From Elymus sibiricus (taxonomy: Eukaryota > Streptophyta > Magnoliopsida > Poales > Poaceae), in assembly GCA_039707655.1 (NCBI GenBank), contig CM077667.1, positions 543,720,222 to 543,784,221 on the forward strand: a stretch of DNA of 64,000 bases. The letters run 5' to 3'. Every line of letters begins with the position of its first letter. Positions within the stretch are counted from its first letter, which is position 1. Both the position numbers and the translations under genes were made by a program. Positions 1-9,070 of the stretch are shown piece after piece. The notes under the pieces are model-generated. The model worked only from the letters and a program-made list of their open reading frames with translations, was not told where the DNA came from and ran no database searches.

Positions 1-166
1 GTCCCGAACGTTGCCCCTCTAAAGCAGGACGTCGTCGCGAACGAGTCGACGACGAGGATGCGGGCCGGGCATCGTTGACTCCGAGAAGAAATTCTATGCA
101 AATTTAACATTTTTTAAATGCTTGATTGTGATTTCTTATATACGAGGAACCTTGAGAATCCTAACG
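1..166. other. unassigned flank
   Basis: I see no gene here. The first 90 bases are GC-rich with several GTCGTCG/GACGACG runs, and the rest is AT-rich. It precedes the left arm of the hairpin element. Confidence 0.3.
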
Positions 167-709
167 GATTCTCTTAACCTTTAAGGGATTTAACAAAATG
201 GCGCCATTGTGGATGTGCAGAAAATGGTCCATATTTTTCCTGATCTCATCTACCCTTCTATATGTCACGTTGTCTAGCTAGTGTCAAAGGAAGAAAACCA
301 TGGCTTCATCATTAGCCGGAAGTAACAGGCGCATGATGGTACGAAGCTGTCCAAAGTTGTTTTGGAACGGAGTCCCGGATAGGATAATTAGCTTTTTGGT
401 ACGAAGTTCAGCAAGAGCCTTCCGAATATCGCTATTTGAAAGGCCTTTGCTGAACTTCGTACCAAAAAAACTAATTATTCTATCAAGAACTCCGTTCCAA
501 AACAACTTTGAAAAGCTTCGTACCATCACGCGCCTGTTACTTCCGGCTAATGATGAAGCCATGGTTTTCTTGAATCCTTTGACACTAGCTAGACAAAACG
601 TGACATATAGAAGGGTAGATGCATGAGATCAGAAAAAAAATTGGATCAACTTGTGCACATCCATAATGGGGGCATTCTTGATAAATCCCTTAAAGGACTA
701 AGAGAATCT
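167..709. repeat. long inverted repeat (foldback/MITE-like hairpin)
   Basis: Two arms of about 265 bases read as imperfect reverse complements of each other, meeting at a short spacer near 430. The outer ends are GATTCTCTTA (left) and TAAGAGAATC-like (right). Both strands encode almost the same short peptide starting MASSLAGSNRR, which is the signature of a near-palindrome. I could not find a target-site duplication, so the superfamily is not assigned. A transcript through it would fold into a long double-stranded hairpin. Confidence 0.8.
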
Positions 710-817
710 ATCATGTATACATACATATACTAATTGCAAATACATAACAAACTTTTTGCAAATACAACATTAAAATATGCAACTTTTGCAAATACTAATT
801 GCTATACATTGGATCAA

Positions 818-1055
818 ATGTCAAAATTCATCAACTTTTTTCTATACATTGTATTCATACATATATATATATATATACTAATTTCTATACATATTGGATC
901 AAAATGTAAAAATTCCTCAAATGTCAAAATTCATCAACTTTTTTCTATACATTGTATTCATACATATATATATACTAATTTCTATACATATTGGATCAAA
1001 ATGTAAAAATTCCTCAAATGTCAAAATTCATCAACTTTTTTCTATACATTGTATT

Positions 1056-1118
<63 letters not shown>

Positions 1119-1340
1119 TAATTTCTATAAATATTGGATCAAAATGTAAAAATTCCTCAAATGTCAAAATTCCTTCACTTTTTTCTATACATCTAATTAA
1201 TCATCTAGTGAAAAAAAATGTCAAAATTCTTGCATAATGTCAAAATTCCTCAAATGTCAAAATTCCTTAACTTTTTTCTATACATCAAAATTCTTGCATC
1301 TAATCATCTAATCATCTATACATCTAATCATCTAATCATC
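818..1340. repeat. AT-rich tandem repeat with embedded microsatellite
   Basis: A unit of roughly 100 bases containing TTTTTTCTATACATTG, an ATATAT tract and ATTGGATCAAAATG recurs at about 830, 930 and 1030, then decays into shorter copies of TGTCAAAATTCCT and CATCTAATCATCTA. The third unit has expanded into a long AT dinucleotide run at about 1061-1118. No coding potential: the small ORFs here are low-complexity Tyr/Ile runs. Confidence 0.85.
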
Positions 1341-1392
1341 TAGTGTGTGTGTGTGTGTGTTCATGCATATACGTGTGTGTGGGGGGGGGGGG
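1341..1392. repeat. GT microsatellite and G homopolymer
   Basis: A GT dinucleotide run at about 1342-1361 is followed by a second short GTGTGT stretch and an uninterrupted run of 12 G at 1381-1392. These are simple-sequence DNA and likely to vary in length. Confidence 0.9.
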
Positions 1393-1730
1393 CTCGGGGA
1401 GGGGCCGGCGGCCGCCATGGCTGCACAGGGGGCGAGGGAGAGGGGGGAGCTCACAGCGGGGCGACGGGGCGACGGCGAGGCAAGGCGGGGGCGGCGACGG
1501 CGAGGAGCTCGGGGCCGGAGGAGCGGGCGCGGGCGGCGTCCCGGGCGGCGTCAGGCCGGGCTCGGGGAGGAGCGGGCGCGAGCGGCGTTGGGGATCGGCG
1601 CGAGGAGGCGCGGGCGGCCGGAGTCGGGGGCGGCGACGAGCTCCGGCGTCGGGGAGGCGAGACGGCGACGGCGCGGCGATGTCGAAGAGGTCGAAGAAAG
1701 CAGAGGAATTGAAAATTTTTGAAGGGTTGT
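1393..1730. other. GC-rich CpG-dense block, no credible gene
   Basis: Abrupt change to very GC-rich, CpG-rich sequence dominated by GGCGGCG and GAGGAGC words. Several frames on both strands stay open only because stop codons are AT-rich. The peptides are Arg/Gly/Ala runs with no domain. The 3' edge becomes AT-rich with TATATATATG just before the CACTA-type repeats. It may be the 5' untranslated/promoter end of a CACTA gene, as the equivalent block at 7800-7957 is. Confidence 0.45.
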
Positions 1731-1742
1731 ATATATATGCGG

Positions 1743-1908
1743 AGACCTTTAGTCGCGGTTGGAGCCACCAACCGCGACTAAAGGTGAATTTCGCCAGTCC
1801 ATGCGGCGGGAAGCGCAGACCTTTAGTCGCGGTTGGTGGCTCCAACCGCGACTAAAGGGGGGGCCTTTAGTCGCCGTTGGAGCCACCAACCGCGACTAAA
1901 GGTCTGGC
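1743..1908. repeat. CACTA-type subterminal hairpin repeats (left)
   Basis: Head-to-head copies of TTTAGTCGCGGTTGG and its reverse complement CCAACCGCGACTAAA occur several times in about 165 bases. Related subterminal repeats (TTTAGTCCCGGTT) flank the opposite end at 7960-8238. Such repeats are the binding sites for CACTA subterminal-repeat proteins. The left and right versions differ (GTCGCGG against GTCCCGG), so the left block may come from a different CACTA than the transposase. Confidence 0.7.
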
Positions 1909-2457
1909 TTCCCGTATTGAAATGTTTAGTCCCACCTCGCTAGTTGAGAGGAGCTCGCACCGGTTTATAAGCCCCGCCGTGGCTACCGTGTCGAGCTCCT
2001 CTCTAATGCAGGCCTACTGGGCCTACCACACCTCTGCCGCCCAGTGGGGCCTACTGGGCCGTACGGGCCTGCATCCTGTCCCAACTAGAGGTTGGGTTTC
2101 TAGTCGTATGCAGGCCGTGGCGGCCCAATAGGCGGGCTTTTTTTTAATTTATTTATTTTTCTGTTTTTTTTCTGCTATATTTATTTTCTTTTGTTTCTGA
2201 GTTCTTTTTTGTTTTATTTAGAGTTTCTTTGTGAATCTTTTTGCTTTAGGTAAAAAAAATTATAAACTTTCTGTTAGTGCCAGTAGTTTTCAAATTTGAA
2301 TAGTTTAAATTTGAATTATTTGAAATTTGTGTGAATCACTAGTTTGGGAATAACTTTATTTTAAAAGTAGATTTTTTAGTGATTCTTTTTTCTGCTGTTT
2401 AATATTAGCGTGTTTTATCATTATATTCAATTTTGTAATTCTTAGGTTATTTAAAAA
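1909..2457. other. CACTA internal non-coding sequence
   Basis: Begins with CCCGTATTGAAATGTTTAG and a GGGCCTACTGGGCC-rich stretch, then passes into T-rich sequence. I see no gene. The position between subterminal repeats and the 336-bp tandem array suggests it belongs to the CACTA element. Confidence 0.4.
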
Positions 2458-3412
2458 ATGAAATGCCTTAATAACAGACGAGTTTTCGTCTGAAACCATG
2501 ATACTTCGAAAGAGATTGTCCATTTTGTACACGAAGTGCATCTAGTTTTTGCCGTGACCCTCTCAACTTTTTAGCACATGCTATGTGGGTGAAATGATGA
2601 TACCATGCCAACTTTCAACCTTTTCAGTGTTCATTTGTAGTGCTTTTCAATTTCAGGGTCATTTAGCTCAAAAAAATCAGTAAATGCATGAAAAATAGCA
2701 AATGAAGTCAGAAAGGGTTGAAAATTGATGGCGTGGCTTCGAATGGTGCATACTGAACACACAAAAAGTCTAGAGTTGAAATAAGTTTAAAAAAATGAAA
2801 TGCCTTAGTAACAGACGAGTTTTCGTCTGAAACCCTGATACTTCGAGAGAGATTGTCCATTTTGTACACGAAGTGCATCCAGTTTTTGCCGTAACCCTCT
2901 CAACTTTTTACCACATGCTATGTGGGTGAAATGATGATACCATGCCAACTTTCAACCTTTTCAGAGTTCATTTGTAGTGCTTTTCAATTTCAGGATCATT
3001 TAGCTCAAAAAATCAGTAAATGCATGAAAAATAGCAAATGAAGTCAGAAAGGGTTGAAAATTGATGGCGTGGCTTTGAATGGTGCATACTGAACACACAA
3101 AAAGCCTGGAGTTGAAATAAGTTAAAAAAATGAAATGCCTTAGTAACAGAGGAGTTTTCGTCTCAAACCCTGATACTTCGAAAGAGATTGTCCATTTTGT
3201 ACACGAAGTGCATCCAGTTTTTGACATAACCCTCTCAACTTTTTACCACATGCTATGTGGGTGAAATGATCATACCATGCCAACTTTCAACCTTTTCAGA
3301 GTTCATTTGTAGTGCTTTTCAATTTCAGGGTCATTTAGCTCAAAAAAATCAGTAAATGCATGAAAAATAGCAAATGAAGTCAGAAATGGTTGAAAAAGGA
3401 TGACGTGGCTTT
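2458..3412. repeat. three-copy tandem repeat, period about 336 bp
   Basis: The word ATGAAATGCCTTA starts units at 2458, 2795 and 3130, giving periods of 337 and 335 bases. Each unit carries CAGACGAGTTTTCGTCTGAAACC (a short inverted repeat), ACACGAAGTGCATC and CACATGCTATGTGGG in the same order, and copies differ at scattered positions. The array lies just 3' of the transposase gene (minus strand) and is non-coding. Confidence 0.9.
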
Positions 3413-3563
3413 GGACATAATATTTCGACACGTTTCAAATGCCAAAACACATAAGTACACTACTATTACAAAGATTCCCTCCGGTTTGTCCGAAGTGGGA
3501 CTTTCCAGATATATTAGTCCGAAAACTAACTAGAGAAGCCGGTCACATCCCAGAGTGGGATCT

Positions 3564-6500
3564 TTAGGTATAAAACTTTTTCTTCGCATGTGTCCCTTTG
3601 CGTCGTAACCATGGACAATCTTCATTGTTTAACTTGATGCTCGGGTCAACTGTCACTCTGAAGGGAGCAATTTCATGAAACTTTTCATAATCTTCTGACA
3701 TGTCTGTCTTGTCCTCCACTCCCACGATGTTTCTTTTCCCTGAAAGAACTATGTGGCGCTTTGGCTCATCGTATGATGTATTCGCTTCCTTATCTTTTCT
3801 TTTTCTCGGCTTGGTAGACATGTCCTTCACATAGAAAACCTGCGCCACATCATTGGCTAGGACGAATGGTTCGTCTGCGTACCCAAGATTGTTGAGATCT
3901 ACTGTTGTCATTCCGTACTGCGGGTCTTCCTTTACCCCGCCTCCTGTCAGATTGACCCATTTGCACCGAAACAAAGGGACCTTCAAACCAAGTCCATAGT
4001 CAAGTTCCCATATCTCCTCTATGTAACCATAATATGTGTCCTTTGGCCTATTGGTGTTTGCTGCATCAAAGCGGACACCACTGTTTTGGTTGGCGCTCTT
4101 TTTATCTTGGGCGATCGTGTAAAATGTATTCCCATTTATCTCGTACCCTTTGAAAGTCAATATAGTCGAAGATGGTGACTTGGACAGCAAGTACATGTCA
4201 TCTGCAACAGTGTCGTCATGCATGAGACGTGTCTGCAACCAACCGGCGAAAGTCACCATTTCTTCATGTGTAATCCAGTCGTTAGACTGCTCCGGGTGTT
4301 TGGAGCGTAGAATATTCTTGTGTTGCTCGATATACGGAGCCACCAAGGCGGAACTTTGTAGAACTGTGTAGTGTGCTTGCGCCAAAGAATGTCCGTCCCG
4401 GCATATTACTGAATTCTTTCCTAGCGTGCCTTTTCCACCCAGTCTGCCCTCATGCCGCGATTCAGGAACACCAATCGACTTAATGTCAGGAATAAAGTCA
4501 ACACAAAACTCAATGACCTCCTCTGTTTCATGGCCCTTGGAGATGCTTCCTTCTGGCCTAGCATGATTATGAACATATTTCTTTAAGACTCCCATGAACC
4601 TCTCAAAGGGGAACATATTGTGTAGAAATACAGGACCCATAATGGCAATCTCCTCGACTAGGTGAACTAGGACGTGCGTCATGATATTGAAGAAGGATGG
4701 TGGGAACACCAACTCAAAACTGACAAGACATTGCACCAAATCATTCTCTAACCTTGGTAGGATTTCTGGATCGATTACCTTCTGAGAGATTGCATTGAGG
4801 AATGCACATAGCTTCACAATGGCTAATCGAACGTTTTCCGGTAGAAGCCCCCTCAATACAACCGGAAGCAGTTGCGTCATAATCACGTGGCAGTCATGAG
4901 ACTTTAGGTTCTTGAACTTTTTCTCTGCCATATTTATTATTCCCTTTATATTCGACGAGAATCCAGACGGGACCTTCATACTGAGCAGGCATTCGAAGAA
5001 GATTTCCTTCTCTTCTTTGGTAAGAGCGTAGCTGGCATGACCCTGAAACAGCTTTGGATTCATGCCGTCTTCTCCGTGCATACGTTGCTGGTCCTCCCGT
5101 GCCTCCGGTGTATCTTTTGTCTTCCCATACACGCCCAAGAAGCCTAGCAGGTTCACGCAAAGATTCTTCGTCAAGTGCATCACGTCGATTGCAGAGCGGA
5201 CCTCTAGGTCTTTCCAATAGGGTAGGTCCCAAAATATAGATTTCTTCTTCCACATGGGTGCGCGTCCGTCAGCGTCATTCGGAACAGATTGTCCACCAGG
5301 ACCCTTTCCAAAGATTACTTTTAAATCCTTGACCATATCAAGTATATCATCACCAGTACGGTGGCGAGGCTTCTTCCGGTGATCTGCCTCACCTTTGAAA
5401 TGCTTGCCTTTCTTTCTTACAGGATGCATGCTCTGAAGAAATCGACGATGCCCCAGGTACACCTTCTTCTTACATTTATCCAAATATATACTGTCGGTAT
5501 CATCTAAACAGTGTGTGCATGCGTGGTATCCCTTGTTTGTCTGTCCTGAAAGGTTACTGAGAGCAGGCCAATCATTGATGGTTACAAACAGCAACGCATG
5601 TAGGTCAAATTCCTCTTGTTCTTTCTCATCCCACGCACGTACACCTTTTCCATTCCACAACTGTAAAAGTTTTTCAACTAATGGCCTTAGGTACACATCA
5701 ATGTCGTTGTCGGGTTGCTTGGGGCCTTGGATGAGCACTGGCATCATAATGAACTTCTGCTTCATGCACAACCAAGGAGGAAGGTTATAGATACATAGAG
5801 TCACAGGCCATGTGCTATGATTGCTGTTCTGCTCCCCAAAAGGATTAATGCCATCTGCACATAAACCAAACCATACGTTCCTTGCGTCCTTTGCAAAGTC
5901 CTTCCACTTTCTCTCGATTTTTCTCCACTGCGATCCGTCAGCGGGTACTCTCAACTTCCCGTCTTTCTTACGGTCTTCATTGTGCCATCGCATCAACTTG
6001 GCATGCTCTTTGTTTTGGAACAAACGTTTCAACCGTGGTATTATAGAAGCATACCACATCACCTTGGCAGGAATCTTCTTCCTGGGGCACTCGCCCTCAA
6101 CATCACCAGGGTCATCGTGGCCGATCTTATAGCGCAATGCACAGCATACCGGGCATGCATTCAAATTCTCGTACTCACCGCGGTAGAGGATGCAGTCATT
6201 AGGGCATGCATGTATCTTCTGCACCTCTAATCCTAGAGGGCAGACAGCCTTGTTTGCTTCATACGTACTGTCGGGCAATTCGTTGTCCTTTGGTAGCTTC
6301 TTCTTTAATATTATCAGCAACTGTTCAAATGCCTTGTCAGATACACCATTCTCTGCCTTCCATTGCAGCAATTCCAGTGTGGTACCCAGCTTTTTCTTGT
6401 CATCTTCGCAATTTGGGTACAACAATTTCTTGTGATCCTCTAACATGCGCTGCAACTTTAGCTTCTCCTTTTCACTTGCGCAGTTTCTCTTTGCATCGGC

Positions 6501-6902
6501 AATGGCCTTACCAAGATCATCAGCGGGCTCATCTGATGCCTCTTCTTCAGCTCCTTCTCGCATTGCCGGCTCAGCTTCTTCCCCCATTGTTGTACCATCG
6601 TATTCATGGAACCCATGGCCAGGATAGCTGTCGTCATCCTCTTCTTCTTCATTCTCTTCCATTAGGATCCCTCTTTCTCCGTGCTTGGTCCAACAGTTAT
6701 AGCCGGACATGAAACCGGACTCAAACAGGTGGACGTGAATGGTTCTTGAGTTAGAGTAATTTCGATCATTCTTACAGCCAGCACATGGACAATACATAAA
6801 ACCATCCGCCCGCTTGTTTGCCTCAACCGCAACCAGAAAAGTATTCACGCCATTAATGAACTGGGGAGAGCATCGGTCATCGTACATCCATTGCCGGCTC
6901 AT
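3564..6902 (-). CDS. TNP2-type CACTA transposase
   Basis: Encodes the transposase that cuts and moves CACTA elements, acting in the nucleus. The frame is open for 1112 codons. Residues ~1-80 form the transposase-associated N-terminal domain (SRQWMYDDRCSP, then Cys/His positions in YCPCAGCKN and a conserved HLFESGFM). Cys-rich LNACPVCCALRYK marks the start of the TNP2 (Transposase_21) core, with WYASIIPRLKRLF, GINPFG and IDVMHLTKNLCVNL further on. The C-terminal third has the DUF4218-like FERFMGVLKKYVHNHARPEG and DUF4216-like YYGYIEEIWELDYG/PLFRCKWV. I chose the Met at 6902 (MSRQWMYDD) because domain homology begins there; the frame extends upstream to 6965 without similarity. No frameshift or stop was seen, so the protein may be functional. 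Confidence 0.93.
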   Translation of the reverse strand: MSRQWMYDDRCSPQFINGVNTFLVAVEANKRADGFMYCPCAGCKNDRNYSNSRTIHVHLFESGFMSGYNCWTKHGERGILMEENEEEEDDDSYPGHGFHEYDGTTMGEEAEPAMREGAEEEASDEPADDLGKAIADAKRNCASEKEKLKLQRMLEDHKKLLYPNCEDDKKKLGTTLELLQWKAENGVSDKAFEQLLIILKKKLPKDNELPDSTYEANKAVCPLGLEVQKIHACPNDCILYRGEYENLNACPVCCALRYKIGHDDPGDVEGECPRKKIPAKVMWYASIIPRLKRLFQNKEHAKLMRWHNEDRKKDGKLRVPADGSQWRKIERKWKDFAKDARNVWFGLCADGINPFGEQNSNHSTWPVTLCIYNLPPWLCMKQKFIMMPVLIQGPKQPDNDIDVYLRPLVEKLLQLWNGKGVRAWDEKEQEEFDLHALLFVTINDWPALSNLSGQTNKGYHACTHCLDDTDSIYLDKCKKKVYLGHRRFLQSMHPVRKKGKHFKGEADHRKKPRHRTGDDILDMVKDLKVIFGKGPGGQSVPNDADGRAPMWKKKSIFWDLPYWKDLEVRSAIDVMHLTKNLCVNLLGFLGVYGKTKDTPEAREDQQRMHGEDGMNPKLFQGHASYALTKEEKEIFFECLLSMKVPSGFSSNIKGIINMAEKKFKNLKSHDCHVIMTQLLPVVLRGLLPENVRLAIVKLCAFLNAISQKVIDPEILPRLENDLVQCLVSFELVFPPSFFNIMTHVLVHLVEEIAIMGPVFLHNMFPFERFMGVLKKYVHNHARPEGSISKGHETEEVIEFCVDFIPDIKSIGVPESRHEGRLGGKGTLGKNSVICRDGHSLAQAHYTVLQSSALVAPYIEQHKNILRSKHPEQSNDWITHEEMVTFAGWLQTRLMHDDTVADDMYLLSKSPSSTILTFKGYEINGNTFYTIAQDKKSANQNSGVRFDAANTNRPKDTYYGYIEEIWELDYGLGLKVPLFRCKWVNLTGGGVKEDPQYGMTTVDLNNLGYADEPFVLANDVAQVFYVKDMSTKPRKRKDKEANTSYDEPKRHIVLSGKRNIVGVEDKTDMSEDYEKFHEIAPFRVTVDPSIKLNNEDCPWLRRKGTHAKKKFYT

Positions 6903-6994
6903 CTTCATTACACAACACCGAAAAGACCAAATTAATACAAGTTCATACATAAAGTTCATACACACTTGTTCTCATAAAACAACATACAAACTCT

Positions 6995-7448
6995 CTAGCT
7001 AAAGCATTTAAATGCAACAACAAATGCGATCAAGATCGCAACTAAGGTAACAATTGATCCAACAGCATAGTGATACCAAGCCTCACTATCAATGGCATAT
7101 TTTTTAAATTTTCTAATCTTCAAGCGCATTGCATCCATCTTGATCTTGTGATCATCGACGACATCGGCAACATACAACTCCAGTTTCATCTTCTCTTCTT
7201 CAACTCTTTTCAATTTTTCTTTCAAATACTCGTTTTCTTTTTCAATTAAATTTAACTTCTTGACAAGAATATCTATGTCGGTTGCAATTTCCGGTTCACA
7301 TACCTCCTAGATAAAAATATCTATGTCAACTTGATGGGCATAATTGTCATAAACACGAAATGCAACAAATAGTTATAAAAAAGAGTATATATACCACATC
7401 CGAATCATAAACCGGACGAGGGCCGACGGGGACGGATATCAAAACCAT
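6995..7448 (-). CDS. CACTA accessory protein: coiled coil plus membrane segment, two exons
   Basis: Function unknown; recalled only as a companion ORF of Triticeae CACTA transposases. Exon 1 (7395-7448) runs from ATG to GATGTG before a GT donor; exon 2 (6995-7306) follows an AG acceptor. Both junctions are phase 0 and give a 121-residue protein. Residues ~25-85 are Lys/Glu-rich with a leucine-zipper-like heptad pattern (KKLNLIEKENEYLKEKL, then KLELYVADVVDD), predicting a coiled coil. The C-terminus is a single hydrophobic segment (GSIVTLVAILIAFVVAFKCF), so it looks tail-anchored. It lies ~90 bases upstream of the transposase start on the same strand. The intron is inferred from splice signals only. 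Confidence 0.7.
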
Positions 7449-7957
7449 GCCACTATGTATAACAAACAACCATATAGGTAAGAAAACTATACAAGTAACT
7501 TTGTAAATCTTACAAACATGATTTTTTTTATAAAAATGATAAGAACAAGAGGCTCACCAAGGTGGTGTCGGCGACGGGACGGTGCGGGCGATCGACGGTG
7601 GTTAGGACGGGGACGGGAAGGCACTAAGTAAACCACACCTACACATGCAAATTAAGAAGTTAATTTGAGCTCAAATTGCATATAAATCAAATAAACTACC
7701 ATATATAAATACTTCCAAACTAAAACCTACAAATCACTATACTTATAGAGCATTGCAAGAGCTAATCTAGCAATGAGAGATGAAAGGACAAAGTTGCTAA
7801 CCTCTGTGAACACTTGGATGGATGGGGTGCCTCCAAATCTTGACCAATTTTGGCAAAAATGGAGGTGAGCTCGAGCAAGGGGAAGAACAAAGGAGAGGAA
7901 GAAGGGGAAAAACAGGGAGGAGTGTGCTCGGGCTGGCCGGAGGGTTCAAATAGGTGA
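7449..7957 (-). promoter_or_regulatory. 5' flank / promoter side of CACTA-1 genes
   Basis: About 500 bases between the accessory gene and the right subterminal repeats. It holds A-rich leader-like sequence and a purine-rich GAGGAAGAAGGGG stretch near 7890. No further exon is convincing and no clear TATA box can be fixed. Confidence 0.35.
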
Positions 7958-8238
7958 TCTTTAGTCCCGGTTTGTGACACAAACCGGGACTAAAGGTGAG
8001 CCTATAGTCCCGGTTCGTAACACGAACCGGGACTAAAGGTGATCGTGGGGCCCCAGGCTGACACCAGCCTACCACCACCCCTTTAGTCCCGGTTCGTGTT
8101 ACGAATCGGGACTAAAGGTCCGGAACGAACCGGGACTAATGATGCCCGTCCCGAACCGGGACTAATGGTCACATTAGTGCCGGTTCGAAACCAGACCGGG
8201 ACTAATGCTTTGGACAAAAGGTCTGTTTTCTACTAGTG
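7958..8238. repeat. CACTA-1 right terminal and subterminal repeats
   Basis: Alternating TTTAGTCCCGGTT and AACCGGGACTAAAG units form at least four hairpins, then GAACCGGGACTAATG variants, ending in TTTTCTACTAGTG at 8238. On the minus strand this gives a CACTA TIR. The flanking triplet is ACG. Confidence 0.9.
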
Positions 8239-8845
8239 ACGATGCACGTATATACACTGTTATGGATTATACACACACAAACCATGGTTGCCGCTCACTA
8301 TGTCAATGTCAATGTGGCACTACACATTCTCTCCTACAAAGGGAAGCAGGAACACCCGCGTCACATCTCGCCGTGTGACGTCCGGCCTCTACATCCTTCC
8401 CTCTCACTTCGTAATTGACGAGACTTTCATCTCCGGTGATGTGCCGCGACCCACCTCCTTGACCGGGCCAACACTGATTCATAATAAAAATTGTTTGATC
8501 GTACAAAATAGAGTAGAGGTATGAGGTGAGGTGTACGGACGGTGCAAGTAGTAGCTTGCCGAGATCAGTTGTCGAAGTTTTGAACATTTCCTTGCGTGGG
8601 CACAATGATTGGTGCGACATGCGGTGGCGAACCCATCGCCTTAGGATTGACCACATTTGAAGCATTGTAATCAGGTGGGCATCATGGTGACCGTTTGCAG
8701 GGTGGGAAAAAGGATAAGCGGAGACACGGTCGGGTGTCGTGTCGAATTAGAGGACGTGGATCTGTTAGGAGTCTTGAGCCATGCTTATTGGGATAGAGTC
8801 ATGATATTTTTTCCTCCCGTTGCAACGCACGGGCATGTTTGCTAG
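8239..8845 (+). mobile_element. Helitron 3' end and adjoining sequence
   Basis: At 8816-8845 there is a stem CCCGT, loop TGCAACGC, stem ACGGG, an 8-base spacer, then CTAG followed by host T (8846). A short hairpin about ten bases before CTRR with insertion before T is the diagnostic Helitron 3' terminus. I did not find the 5' TC end, so the left limit is only the end of the CACTA. No Rep/helicase ORF is present, so this is a non-autonomous copy or a fragment. Confidence 0.65.
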
Positions 8846-9032
8846 TATATATATATATATATACACCAAGGTGCTTGGGCACCTTGCCTAGAAACCGTTG
8901 GATGACACTAAGATGTGTGCACGTGTAATTAATATTAGCACTAATGGGTAAATCCATTAGCTTTTATAAGGAAAGAATTATTGCTAATTATTGCTTGATA
9001 TGGACACTTAATACCCACCCAGATTAGATGAG
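8846..9032. other. AT microsatellite and flank of the LINE insertion
   Basis: An AT run of about 16 bases at 8848-8863 is followed by the perfect hairpin AAGGTGC-TTGG-GCACCTT and non-coding AT-rich sequence. This segment was continuous with 25155 onward before the LINE inserted. Confidence 0.5.
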
Positions 9033-9070
9033 AAAATCAGTACTTTTTTTGCATCGAAAGGGGGATTTAT

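Larger units (their letters stand above)
1743..8238 (-). mobile_element. CACTA (En/Spm) DNA transposon CACTA-1
   Basis: A CACTA-type element transcribed from the minus strand. The right end is clear: the last bases, read on the minus strand, are CACTAGTAGAAAACAGACC, followed inward by repeated TTTAGTCCCGGTT inverted repeats. It contains an open TNP2 transposase and an accessory gene. The left CACTA terminus and the 3-bp target duplication expected of the family were not found. The left boundary given is the outermost subterminal-like repeat and is provisional; the true end may lie further left or be lost. Confidence 0.75.

Noticed and set aside
284..626. Two opposite ORFs with the same protein start as a gene pair
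   Set aside because: They are the two arms of one palindrome read on both strands; no domain.
1336..1855. Several 100-170 aa frames in the GC-rich block
   Set aside because: All frames on both strands are open because of base composition; products are Arg/Gly/Pro runs.
2336..2352. CACTAGTTTGGGAATAAC as a CACTA terminus
   Set aside because: Only the first seven bases agree with the right TIR, with no subterminal repeats next to it and no ACG.
3459..3475. CACTACTATTACAAAG as the left end of CACTA-1
   Set aside because: It does not match the right TIR (CACTAGTAGAAAAC), lies too close to the transposase stop, and lacks an ACG duplication.
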